This document shows, piece by piece, positions 8,318 through 18,041 of a DNA stretch of 23,599 bases (positions are counted from its first letter, which is position 1; each line of letters begins with the position of its first letter). The stretch is from a virus: positions 1 through 23,599 of IMG/VR virus record IMGVR_UViG_3300008267_000391. The stretch is one strand, 5' to 3'. A program made the position numbers and the translations under genes. The notes under the pieces were generated by a model. The model was not told where the DNA came from, searched no databases, and saw nothing but the letters and a program-made list of their open reading frames with translations.

Positions 8318-9357
8318 TATCCAATAGGGGGGTTTATATATTCAAACCAAAGAACATCGTTTGTTGCAACATCTGTTTGATTACTTACAATTTCATAAGT
8401 TTTATCATCATAATTTAAATTAACCGTATAATAAAAATGTATATTTGGAATTCTATATGGGTTTGCAAAATCAGTTTGGGCACTATCTATAAATTTTATG
8501 AACTGTCCTGTAGCAGCATTAAAAAACTTTGCAGTCATATAAAAAGTATCAATGTTCAACAAATTTCTATCTTCAAACCAATGTAAAAAGAACCCTTCTT
8601 GATTACCAACATAATCAAGTAAAATTGATGGTCTTGAAAGGGGTAATTGATTTGATTGTCCGGCGGAACTTTCAACTCCTGAGCATTCACATTCGTTTCC
8701 AGTTGGGAAAACAAATATATTATCAATGTCATACGAATCTCCGTCAAATATAAAATCATATGAAAAAATTTCCTCTTCTAAAGTTCTGACATAAGTTGCC
8801 GTTGTATTAAATGATGGACAAAAAGTTAATACCGTATTTGATGGCGTTTTTGTCCATGACTGTTCATTTCCACAACAATCAATATAAGTTAACGTTCCAA
8901 TTCCCCCTTGGTCAACTAAAATTCTATATTCAACACATCTTGGTATTTCAATATATGACTGTGAGGTTTGTAAAATAACACTCAAATAGTTTTTTTGTGT
9001 TTTAGGGTCCATTGAATTATAAAAATCCAATTTGAAAAAAGACTTTTTAAACGCATCGGTTCTATACCTTACCTGTAATTCTGTAAATTTTGACAAATAA
9101 CTATTTTCCCATGGTTCCTCTAGTGAATTTGAAAAGTGAAAAATATACGATAATTGTCTTACATCAAAATTAGTTGGTTCATTTCTAAATCTAGAAAGTT
9201 CATAATTGAGGGGTCTTCCAATAACTTCTTTTATGATTTCCTGTTCTTGGGTTTGTATTGCGGACTCTCTGTCAAGAAAATCCCAGTTCATCCCTATTGG
9301 GACAACTATACCTTTTTCTGAATCACTTGTAGTTATTTTAATTTTATTCACATCCAT
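8317..9357 (-). CDS. Unrecognised phage structural protein (346 aa)
   Basis: I cannot assign a family. The N-terminus (M-D-V-N-K-I-K-I) resembles that of the next gene (M-E-V-F-K-I-K-I), hinting that both share a docking strand. Residues about 70-135 contain an F-F-K-L-D-F-Y stretch followed by Y-L-S-V-I-L-Q-T. A cysteine pair (I-D-C-C-G-N-E) and a C-E-C motif lie in the middle. No signal peptide or membrane segment is seen. The ATG at 9355-9357 lies inside the end of the 595-residue gene (14-base overlap), and the stop shares one base with the next start. Overlaps on both sides indicate a coupled translational unit with its neighbours, so a baseplate subunit role is likely from context only. 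Confidence 0.72.
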   Translation of the reverse strand: MDVNKIKITTSDSEKGIVVPIGMNWDFLDRESAIQTQEQEIIKEVIGRPLNYELSRFRNEPTNFDVRQLSYIFHFSNSLEEPWENSYLSKFTELQVRYRTDAFKKSFFKLDFYNSMDPKTQKNYLSVILQTSQSYIEIPRCVEYRILVDQGGIGTLTYIDCCGNEQSWTKTPSNTVLTFCPSFNTTATYVRTLEEEIFSYDFIFDGDSYDIDNIFVFPTGNECECSGVESSAGQSNQLPLSRPSILLDYVGNQEGFFLHWFEDRNLLNIDTFYMTAKFFNAATGQFIKFIDSAQTDFANPYRIPNIHFYYTVNLNYDDKTYEIVSNQTDVATNDVLWFEYINPPIG

Positions 9358-11131
9358 CTATATCAGGGTCTAGTACTGTTGTAGTGTTTATTGCGGATAT
9401 ATTTGTACCCTCGGGTATTATTCTAAACATAAAATTTTGATATGGATAATGTCTTCCGTTCATAAATGGAAAATCTGTTCCGTTTCTATCTGAATCAATA
9501 AATCCATAAGGATAAATATCTCTCCAATAAAACGTATCATTATAACTAGAATAAAACGCATAAGATGGAATACCATCAGTCGTTTCACTACTTCCTTCTT
9601 CTATGTAATCCGAAAACCCGCGAGTTCTTATACTAAAAAATGGATTATAATAATACCCAAGTGGGTTTGTTATACTTGCACCAATATCGAATACATCGGG
9701 GTTAAATACAAATTTATGGTAACATGGGGATAAAACAGTTTCTCTTTGTGTAATATCGTTCCACTCACATAAATCACCATTAAGTTCATCTCCAATGCTC
9801 AATTCAGTGTTTCTTCTAAACACTCTTCCGTTTTCCACAAATTGTTCGTTTGGAATTTGTGTGTCAGATGAAATATTATTTCTTTCCCACCAATTAGTTG
9901 GTATATTAGCGATATTAAATTTCCACCCTTCTTTTAATCCATTTCCTTGTGGTGTAACCGGATTAAAATAACCAAAATATCCTCTGTTGATTACTGTTAT
10001 AAATAATTCACTTATGGGTCTATTTTGATTATCTAATAAATTATTAATATCAACACTACTGTTAAAAGAAACATTATAAGATTGTGAGTCTTCTTTTACG
10101 GAAATTCTTGAGTTTCCGTTTGGGGTTAAATCTCCACTTTCCCATTTTTTAACTGTTCTTAATGCATTTTGTTCAAAACCAGAATTTGTTATAATAGCGT
10201 CTCTATAATTAGTCAAAATTCTATGTCTTCTAACATAATATCTTGATTGTGATTCAATTGGATTTTCAACATCTACAACTCTAAAAAATAAACCTGTTTT
10301 ACCAGGAAAAAATGATGCAACAGATTGATAAAACCCTACATCTAAAACATTAAAAACAGTTTCTTCTGAACCATAAAACCCATTACCTAAACTATAAACT
10401 TCAAACCTATTTCTATCTATTTGTACAACTGAAGAAGCATTTGTGACAGTAACAGTTGGTGTGTAAACATACTCACCAATTTGTAGATTATGTTTAAATG
10501 GACAAGTAAATTGCCACATGGTTTTACCATCAACATTTACTTGATTCATTATAAACGGCATTCCATTTATGGGTTGCCAATTAATTGTCTGTCCATCTCC
10601 AAATTGATATTGTAGATTTTTGGTGTAGTTATTTTCAGCAGCATAAGATAAATAAAAAAACCAATTATAGTATGGGGCCATCTCAGGTTGTCCTGTAAAA
10701 TGCCTACCTATTCCTGCGGTGTACCCTGCAACATTTGTATCAGTTCTAATAAAATTAAACTCATTATACTGAGGAACTCCAGCCCAAGGTATTGTATCAC
10801 TGTCGTCTAAAACTTCAATTCTTTTATATGTTTCGGGATTTATATAATATAAATTGTTATTAAATGGGGCATAAGGTGTGGTTGGTGTTTGTGTGAATCC
10901 AGAATAAGCATTAAAAAATAAAAGTTGAAATTTACATGATGGTAAAAATAGTGTAGAGTTTTGTCTTTCGTTATAATAAACTTCAGCCAAACTAACACTT
11001 AAATTTCTATTATATTCATCTAATTCTTTTAATTTACCTCCTAAAGGTACAGAAAACTGAATAGATTTTTCAGGAGCTTGTTTATACCTTAAACTACCCT
11101 TAACAAATTGTATTTTACCTAAATCACTCAT
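9344..11131 (-). CDS. Unrecognised phage structural protein (595 aa)
   Basis: This protein is beta-rich and aromatic-rich with many Asn and Tyr, no signal peptide and no membrane segment. A Y-Q-F-G-D-G-Q motif (175-181), followed by H-N-L-Q-I-G-E-Y-V at 214-222 and a T-V-T-V-T strand, may be a degenerate PKD/Ig-like fold. The C-terminal part contains repeated Y/F/W-rich strands such as F-P-F-M-N-G-R-H-Y-P-Y-Q-N-F-M-F. It starts with ATGAGTGA, overlapping the stop of the giant gene by 8 bases, and overlaps the next gene by 14. Those overlaps tie it to the giant protein in one translational unit and suggest the two are made in related amounts. No function can be named from sequence. Confidence 0.75.
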   Translation of the reverse strand: MSDLGKIQFVKGSLRYKQAPEKSIQFSVPLGGKLKELDEYNRNLSVSLAEVYYNERQNSTLFLPSCKFQLLFFNAYSGFTQTPTTPYAPFNNNLYYINPETYKRIEVLDDSDTIPWAGVPQYNEFNFIRTDTNVAGYTAGIGRHFTGQPEMAPYYNWFFYLSYAAENNYTKNLQYQFGDGQTINWQPINGMPFIMNQVNVDGKTMWQFTCPFKHNLQIGEYVYTPTVTVTNASSVVQIDRNRFEVYSLGNGFYGSEETVFNVLDVGFYQSVASFFPGKTGLFFRVVDVENPIESQSRYYVRRHRILTNYRDAIITNSGFEQNALRTVKKWESGDLTPNGNSRISVKEDSQSYNVSFNSSVDINNLLDNQNRPISELFITVINRGYFGYFNPVTPQGNGLKEGWKFNIANIPTNWWERNNISSDTQIPNEQFVENGRVFRRNTELSIGDELNGDLCEWNDITQRETVLSPCYHKFVFNPDVFDIGASITNPLGYYYNPFFSIRTRGFSDYIEEGSSETTDGIPSYAFYSSYNDTFYWRDIYPYGFIDSDRNGTDFPFMNGRHYPYQNFMFRIIPEGTNISAINTTTVLDPDIDGCE

Positions 11132-14100
11132 ATACTACGTTTGTATCTACATATTTTTGTATGAATAAATCAATTGCACTTGACCCTTTAATTAATCCAA
11201 AATAGAAATGGAATGGGGCACCGAATGTATACCTATTAGTAACACTTGCCGGTGCAACAAATGTTGGCACTCTTACAATATTATTTTGACTGTCAATTAC
11301 AAAATTACCATCGTCATCTAATACTGGTTCAAAATTAATTAAAAACCCTTTGTAATAATAAGAGTCATCACCGTCAGGTTGGAAATATTCTGACAAATCA
11401 CTAAATCTATCTAATGCTTGATATCCACTTGAAAAAAAACCATTTGGGAATGACGAGCTATTTGTATATTCATCAGAATCATATTCAGTAATAAAATTAT
11501 TTGATTGATATCCAAATACACTTGGTGACGAACCTCTATCATGGAACACATTCCATTGATAAAATGGTACTGTTTGAGTCGATGTATCAATTTCTGTAAA
11601 ATCACCAGGGTCTATTGCATCTGTTGGAGCATGGTCAAACCAAATGGTTCTCCTTGGTGAAATATAATCTCTCAATTGATTATCTCCACTAAAATAAATT
11701 CCAAACACGGGTTTATTAGACCTAGTTCTTCTTGTGACCCCATTTCTTGAGAACTGAGCTAAAAATGGTGTACCAGGTATTCCTTCATCTTCACCAAAGA
11801 AAATATCATCATTTGTGTAAGTATCTGGAGAATACTCTTGTACTCCAAACTCAGAATTTATAGAAATCATTTGACTATAATCAGCATCTATGAGTCCTGG
11901 TAATATACCCAACCCAAATACACTTCCATTACCCCATCTTGTGTTTGAGAACATGGCTCCAACTGATGGGTCGTCTGAACCCTCCTCATTACCACCTTCA
12001 TCAACTGGTAGTGGTATAATTTGTTGTATAAAATTAGTATTCACAATTCTACTTAATACGAACAAATTTAAAAGGTCAGTTGTGTCCTGGTATGAAGTGT
12101 CAGGAATTCTAGACACAATATACCCATCATAATCATCCGAATAAACTAATTCTTGAATGAATTCATTTTTTGGTCCCATGTCTAAAATAGTGGTCGGAGT
12201 TTGTAAATTTCTTAAATTACCATTACCATTATTATCTCTTGGTTTACCTATAAAATCAGTTCCATTCCATGGACTACTTCTATAGTAATAGTTATTGAGT
12301 GGATTGTGGAAATATATTGTATCTCTACAAAATCTTCTAATAGGTCTATTTTCTTCATCGAATATCGTTTGGTTTTGGAATGGGTAAGCGTATAAGGTTC
12401 CATTTATCCAATTATTAGAAAATGTATGTGAGAACACCTCAAAACATTGAGCAAATGTCAATTTTAACCTCTGAATCCATTCAATTATTGATGCAATATC
12501 CCAATAAAATTTTCCTTCGGTTATACTATCCGGACCTGGTACTGGATGAGGGAATAATGACCTTAAAGGTTTTGAAACCAAATTATAACATCCTCTTCCT
12601 CTTCTAAACCACAACCAATCAGCACCTGTGGCTGGTTCCGTACTCCATGGGTTTGGGTTAAATATCTGTGGGTTAAACTCAGAATCAGTATAATAACTAT
12701 TTAAATCAACAGCATACTGACACTCACTAAGAGACCTAACCACATTTGCTAAAGCACCATCTTCACCACCAGGTAAATCATCGTAATTAACATCGGTAGA
12801 TGGTGGAGTTACAAGTTCTCCGCCACCTAATTGTTCTACCTGACAATTTGATATTCTATAAATAGAAAAACCATTATTTTGGTGTAACAAATACCCATTC
12901 CCATCATTATCAGTCTGTGGTGTGTCAGAAGAGGGTAATCTATCTGTCCTAAATACGTTTTTTAATCTATTATTAACCCTAATTTCATGATTTGGGTTAA
13001 CGTACCAATATTGTCTAGCTTCTTCAACATCACCTCCAAAAAATGCGACAAATGCTGGGTCGGGTTCAACGTTTTCAGGGAAAGTAGCATAACAAGGTGA
13101 AAGATATTGTCCTTCTTTAATCCATTCTCTAACGTATTCAGCACAATTAGGCTGACCACATTCTATTTTACAATTACCTCCCCCGTTCTCCCACTGAGCA
13201 TCATTCGATTCACCAAACCATCCTTGTCCACTAGGGTCGGAATAATAACAATCGTCCCCACCGATTCCGGAACTATAAAGAGCTTGTCCAAGGTCATTTG
13301 CATTCACAACTCTCAACCCCATAATTGAGGCCCCTTCCACATATTCTCTACCCCAATATCCACTTACTTCATTTGCTTGTTCTGACCTCATCCATGAATG
13401 GTAAACATGTAGTCTATTTCTTAAAAACCCTCTGTATCTACAACAACCAGCACATACGTCTCTAACATTATCTTCATAACAGTCACACAACTGATTATTA
13501 TCGGTAGAAATTCCATCGGCAGGTTCATTTCCACATACTGTAGGCATATCAATGCCATCCATATAACTTCTACCACATGGTATTCTATAACCATCTGATA
13601 CTACCGCACCATTTACTATTATACTAGCACAATTATCTCCTCCTTGTGCTGATGCAACACGGGGAACTAAAATTCTTGAGAAAAAATTGTTGTAATAATA
13701 AGCATCATCGTTATTTTTAACACCTAATGGTCCTCGGGGTCCTCCTTCAGGTAAATCTCTTAATCCTGTTTTTTCAACACATTGGTCGACCATATTTTGT
13801 CCAAGATTTCTCCATCGATAATCTTCTGTAAATCCAAAATCTATTGCGTCCTCATCTAAAGCAGAATAATAATTCGGCATTGTTGTAGTGAATGCGGTAA
13901 AACCACTTGGTGAAATAGGTGTATTTGGATTATACGTAAAAAATTGACTCTCAAAGAAAATGCCGCCTCTATTAGTTATATCTCCATTGTAAATTATTGA
14001 GTTATGTTTAGGTAAAAATAATCCATTAGGATTATCAGTAACCCATGTTGGTGAGTCAGCAAAAATAGTAATTTGTCCACTAGTATTATTATTAAAACGT

Positions 14101-17100
14101 AACCTATACCCTGTTCCCGCAACAAAACCATCAAGTAGGTATATTTCATTTACAAATTCTTCATTTGTTGTTACAGGAAAAGTACCAACAACTATATCTG
14201 CCTCTCCATCAGAACTATAAAAAATTACCTCTAACCCATTATTGTCATTCACTTCTCCTTGGTATCTAATAAAAATTCTAATTCTATTAGTTAAACTGGA
14301 TACGGGATAAAATTTACCGTCATTTGAAAACATGTCTGGGTCATAGATACCCAAAGTTGACTCTGTTAATATTGGGAAAAAAGCACCTCCAGAAGGTACA
14401 AAATCTGTATATGATAGTGCCGCTAAACATCTTGAATCAGTATTAAATATAGGTTGTTGATTAGGTGTAAAAGATTGTACATATCCTAAACATTCAAATC
14501 CACAAGAATTGTTAGTGTTAAACCCACCAGTACTACTTTCACCTCCAGGTAATATTGGTTGATTTGGTTTAAAATTACCATAAATTATACAATCATTTAT
14601 GAGATTAAATGGCGGTCCTCCAGGTTGGTTGCCGTTATCACCCAAATGGTCCACTATAGGATTATTTGACCATACCGCAGAAGCTCCATCATCAGGTGAC
14701 CCAACCCCAAAATACCTTCTAAGGTCAAATCTCATAGGGATGTCGGGTCCATTTGGGTCAACACCTCTTTGTAAAAACACAAGTCTAGCTGTTGGACTTG
14801 GCCTTTCAGTTGGTGGTACGGGTTCTGTAATTGTTGGGTCAGGCGTAAAAGAACTAATAGGGTCATAATATCCCATATAGTGAGTTGTTTTATGTTGGCA
14901 AAGTTCAAAACAAGTTATGTTGTTAGGGTCGTATGCTACAGTTCTATAAACATATTGTCCGTTACCCCAAACGTTGTTATTTGATGAGCCCCATGGTGTT
15001 GACTTAGTTGCACTAAGGTTAAATGATTTTAAAAATCTCCAAGGTAATGAAAATCTTTTGTCACTATCATTAGCCGGTTTAGCCTGCCACATAAGATATT
15101 GATAATATTGAAAATTAATATCGTGAACTACCTGAAAATATTCAATGTCTATTGGATAACAAGATTTTACTTGTGTATCACTTACAAAAGTTCCATCAGC
15201 AAATTGTAATTCACTTATTAAAACTCCATCGGGCGTAATTCCAACAACACCACTATTAGTGTTGTATACATCTGTCATATCATAAACAGTGGTAAGTAAC
15301 GGGTTAGATGTGTCCGCCATGTTTGGATTAGCGTATTTCACAACAACAGAACCTGGTTGTAATCTTGTTCCATTAGCAGTATTAACATTTGGGTCAGTCG
15401 AATTTAGTGGATTTTGGAATGTTAGAATGTCGCCCCTTGTAATACCTGTATTATCCATCAACAACACTATTAAATTATCAAAGTGATATGTATCATCTGG
15501 GTCATTATATTCGTAATTCCAAGTAACTCTAGCTTGATTCCATCCAGTATTTCCAGGACTAATTGAACTTTCTTCTTTATCATATGATGGGTCTTCAACA
15601 GTTGTATTTGTAACATTATCAAAATATTTTGCCTTGGTGTTAAAAAGATTTAATTTCTCGGAAATAGTTAGTTGTGTTGAGAACAAATCTACGTTGACCC
15701 CGTCTATATTACCTTCCCAAAGTGGTAATCTTCTTAACCTATTATTATTAACTCCACTACCTGCCAACATTACAGATATTGCTTCAGCGTATTGTGGGTC
15801 ATTTTGTATTTCAGAGGTACTTCCCCATGGATAAGTATTATTAAAATTGTTTTGGTATACTGGGAAATAAGAAGTAATTAAAGAAATGTCAGCAAGTCTT
15901 GATAAATTAGTACTATCGAATTGTTCAGCGTTTTGTTGTAATTCAAATAATAATTGATTACTAGACTCATCTAATTCTTGGTTTTCAACTCGACATCTAC
16001 ATCTTTCACATCCATCTTCAGTATATAAAAACAAAGGTAAACCAACATTCTTAAATGGGTTTCTTAAAACTTCACTTAATTCTCTTGGTTCTTTACAAGG
16101 TTTATTTCTTAAATTGATTTTTTCTAACAATCTACATATTTGATATATTGCCTGTTGGATTAACCAAACTATAAATAATACTGCGGCAAACACAGGCCAT
16201 AAAAAAGCAAGAACGTGTAAAAATACTGTAACCAATATCATTATTGGTTTCATCAAACTTAATATAAAATTTATGGCAATGAAAAGAAAATCATATCTAT
16301 AATAAACATCATTTACAGGAAAAGTATTATAATCTCCTTCACATTTATTGTCAGTAATATGTTTTATTTGAATAGATTTTTGAGGAAATATTCTATTAGA
16401 GTATCTGTCAATTAGTTGTGAAACTGTATAAACTTTATTATAATCAAATTCAAAAAATCTATCTTGACAATTTACCGCTTCTGAAATCATTTCAGGTGTA
16501 CCATAGTCAGCCCAACTTATACTAAAAGCGTATGAAGCCTGTGACATAAAAGCACCTTGGTCTAACTGCTGAAAAGTTATTGAAGAATTACTTAAAGTAG
16601 GGTCAATCAGTGTATATCTTATCGACACATAACTAACGGGGGTTGACGTGCTTAATAATGCAAGTGGTATTGTATCATTAAGGTCGGGTCTTTCTACACC
16701 ATCAACTACCACAACATAACTTTGCACATTAACCGAGTCTATAACATTATAGTATACATTTGTTAAAGGTGGTAAATCTAACTCAAAGGGTTCACTTGTC
16801 GATAATGGATAAGTTGCGGTTACGGAGCTATCCATTGTAGGGTCTGAAGTACCATCGTCTTCCCATCCATGTTCTTTAATGTTTGGTACTAAAAAATAAG
16901 CTCTTTTATTTTCCTCTCGTAATGAAGGTGATTGTTGCCACTTTATTTTGAATCTATATCTAGCTCTAATAGGAACTCCTACACTACCATCTGCAGAAAC
17001 TCTTCTTTGACCATATTCATCAGTATAAACATAATCTAAGTTCATCGGAAGTTCTGTCATCCAAGCACCATTTTCATCAATTATTTTACCGTCATTTTGT

Positions 17101-18041
17101 AATCTATATTGTTCCAAAATTGGGTACCCCAAATCATCAGTTCTTATAGTTTGTCTTATAGCTTCTATTTGACCTGGTCCTGAAATCATATCACACAACC
17201 ATCCTTGTTTTGCCGGTACTCTACATCTCCTTTTTAATTTCCTTTTGTCTTTAGTTGAAATCATTGACCCGATAAAAACAGCAGTAGGTGACAATTCTAT
17301 TTGAGCTTCTGAGGTAATGTCAAAATCAGCTCTAGTTATATAATGTTGACATATACCATTTTCACCATAAAATGGTGCAACTTGTACTACTTTCTTCAAA
17401 GTCACAATTTGTGGTAATTCACTATAGTTTTCAGAAAATTTAAATCTAGTACCATTAACTTGAGCTTCAGTCGCTCTACCCATTCTAAGTAGGTCTTGGG
17501 GGGTTAATGAAAATTCACCAATATCTGATAAGTCAACTTGCATGAATAAATCATATTCTCCAAGTGGAATTCCAAAAATCATGTAGTCACCAGCATCGTT
17601 AGTCTTTGCCGTAAATTTATAATACTTGTCATAAACTTCAATTACGGAAGGGTCCGATAGTACATCTAATCTATCAGGAAAAGTACCAACAGGTACGTGA
17701 CCAGAATGGGATTGACTATAAGGAAGTAAATTATACTTATACCCGTCCTCGTTGAAGTCTTCAAAACTTTTATATGGGTATAATGTAGAAATTATAGGAT
17801 TACTCTCATCTACTTGGTCTATAGGAATAAAAATAGAAACTCTTGCGTTTACAAGACCTAATCCTTTGTTAGCGAAAACTCTACCGCACACAACTCCAAA
17901 ATCCGCACAACTTCTTGTATAGACATCGTTTGGAAAAATTGCCATAGAGAGAACCTCTAATGTATCATAATCTTGGTCTAATTTTACTTGTAATAACTTA
18001 TCAACACCTACTTGTGTCCTTATTCTATAAGAATTGGGCAT
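11124..18041 (-). CDS. Giant 2305-residue baseplate-block protein with hydrophobic segment and Cys-rich region
   Basis: This is the longest gene here. Residues 52-75 (V-C-G-R-V-F-A-N-K-G-L-G-L-V-N-A-R-V) and 142-170 (T-A-K-T-N-D-A-G-D-Y then G-I-P-L-G-E-Y-D-L) look like the two halves of a carboxypeptidase-regulatory-like beta sandwich split by an insertion of about 65 residues. Residues 584-636 are strongly hydrophobic and could form two or three membrane helices. A C-x-x-C-x-C motif (678-683) follows soon after. A Pro/Thr linker lies near 1064-1086. Residues about 1468-1648 contain 13 Cys, including C-D-C and C-A-G-C-C. The rest is beta-rich and acidic. There is no N-terminal signal. It follows the gp6-like gene after a 51-base leader and overlaps the 595-residue gene by 8 bases. 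I do not recognise the full-length family. A baseplate hub or wedge, or a cell-penetration role, is inference. Confidence 0.8.
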   Translation of the reverse strand: MPNSYRIRTQVGVDKLLQVKLDQDYDTLEVLSMAIFPNDVYTRSCADFGVVCGRVFANKGLGLVNARVSIFIPIDQVDESNPIISTLYPYKSFEDFNEDGYKYNLLPYSQSHSGHVPVGTFPDRLDVLSDPSVIEVYDKYYKFTAKTNDAGDYMIFGIPLGEYDLFMQVDLSDIGEFSLTPQDLLRMGRATEAQVNGTRFKFSENYSELPQIVTLKKVVQVAPFYGENGICQHYITRADFDITSEAQIELSPTAVFIGSMISTKDKRKLKRRCRVPAKQGWLCDMISGPGQIEAIRQTIRTDDLGYPILEQYRLQNDGKIIDENGAWMTELPMNLDYVYTDEYGQRRVSADGSVGVPIRARYRFKIKWQQSPSLREENKRAYFLVPNIKEHGWEDDGTSDPTMDSSVTATYPLSTSEPFELDLPPLTNVYYNVIDSVNVQSYVVVVDGVERPDLNDTIPLALLSTSTPVSYVSIRYTLIDPTLSNSSITFQQLDQGAFMSQASYAFSISWADYGTPEMISEAVNCQDRFFEFDYNKVYTVSQLIDRYSNRIFPQKSIQIKHITDNKCEGDYNTFPVNDVYYRYDFLFIAINFILSLMKPIMILVTVFLHVLAFLWPVFAAVLFIVWLIQQAIYQICRLLEKINLRNKPCKEPRELSEVLRNPFKNVGLPLFLYTEDGCERCRCRVENQELDESSNQLLFELQQNAEQFDSTNLSRLADISLITSYFPVYQNNFNNTYPWGSTSEIQNDPQYAEAISVMLAGSGVNNNRLRRLPLWEGNIDGVNVDLFSTQLTISEKLNLFNTKAKYFDNVTNTTVEDPSYDKEESSISPGNTGWNQARVTWNYEYNDPDDTYHFDNLIVLLMDNTGITRGDILTFQNPLNSTDPNVNTANGTRLQPGSVVVKYANPNMADTSNPLLTTVYDMTDVYNTNSGVVGITPDGVLISELQFADGTFVSDTQVKSCYPIDIEYFQVVHDINFQYYQYLMWQAKPANDSDKRFSLPWRFLKSFNLSATKSTPWGSSNNNVWGNGQYVYRTVAYDPNNITCFELCQHKTTHYMGYYDPISSFTPDPTITEPVPPTERPSPTARLVFLQRGVDPNGPDIPMRFDLRRYFGVGSPDDGASAVWSNNPIVDHLGDNGNQPGGPPFNLINDCIIYGNFKPNQPILPGGESSTGGFNTNNSCGFECLGYVQSFTPNQQPIFNTDSRCLAALSYTDFVPSGGAFFPILTESTLGIYDPDMFSNDGKFYPVSSLTNRIRIFIRYQGEVNDNNGLEVIFYSSDGEADIVVGTFPVTTNEEFVNEIYLLDGFVAGTGYRLRFNNNTSGQITIFADSPTWVTDNPNGLFLPKHNSIIYNGDITNRGGIFFESQFFTYNPNTPISPSGFTAFTTTMPNYYSALDEDAIDFGFTEDYRWRNLGQNMVDQCVEKTGLRDLPEGGPRGPLGVKNNDDAYYYNNFFSRILVPRVASAQGGDNCASIIVNGAVVSDGYRIPCGRSYMDGIDMPTVCGNEPADGISTDNNQLCDCYEDNVRDVCAGCCRYRGFLRNRLHVYHSWMRSEQANEVSGYWGREYVEGASIMGLRVVNANDLGQALYSSGIGGDDCYYSDPSGQGWFGESNDAQWENGGGNCKIECGQPNCAEYVREWIKEGQYLSPCYATFPENVEPDPAFVAFFGGDVEEARQYWYVNPNHEIRVNNRLKNVFRTDRLPSSDTPQTDNDGNGYLLHQNNGFSIYRISNCQVEQLGGGELVTPPSTDVNYDDLPGGEDGALANVVRSLSECQYAVDLNSYYTDSEFNPQIFNPNPWSTEPATGADWLWFRRGRGCYNLVSKPLRSLFPHPVPGPDSITEGKFYWDIASIIEWIQRLKLTFAQCFEVFSHTFSNNWINGTLYAYPFQNQTIFDEENRPIRRFCRDTIYFHNPLNNYYYRSSPWNGTDFIGKPRDNNGNGNLRNLQTPTTILDMGPKNEFIQELVYSDDYDGYIVSRIPDTSYQDTTDLLNLFVLSRIVNTNFIQQIIPLPVDEGGNEEGSDDPSVGAMFSNTRWGNGSVFGLGILPGLIDADYSQMISINSEFGVQEYSPDTYTNDDIFFGEDEGIPGTPFLAQFSRNGVTRRTRSNKPVFGIYFSGDNQLRDYISPRRTIWFDHAPTDAIDPGDFTEIDTSTQTVPFYQWNVFHDRGSSPSVFGYQSNNFITEYDSDEYTNSSSFPNGFFSSGYQALDRFSDLSEYFQPDGDDSYYYKGFLINFEPVLDDDGNFVIDSQNNIVRVPTFVAPASVTNRYTFGAPFHFYFGLIKGSSAIDLFIQKYVDTNVVYE
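16134..16292 (-). other. Putative internal transmembrane segment of the giant protein
   Basis: This stretch encodes residues 584-636. It is almost free of charge, with runs such as F-I-A-I-N-F-I-L-S-L-M, I-M-I-L-V-T-V-F-L-H-V-L-A-F-L and V-F-A-A-V-L-F-I-V-W-L-I. One Lys (598) and Pro residues break it. It is followed by a basic, charged helix with the motif R-L-L-E-K-I-N-L-R-N-K. The length allows two or three bilayer-spanning helices. No other stretch of the protein is comparably hydrophobic. The hydrophobicity is directly visible; the membrane role is inferred. Confidence 0.65.

Noticed and set aside
11890-15834. Several plus-strand frames of 60-90 codons inside the giant gene, and others near 8529 and 22386
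   Set aside because: They lie wholly within well-supported minus-strand genes, show no recognisable protein features and have no room for their own signals.
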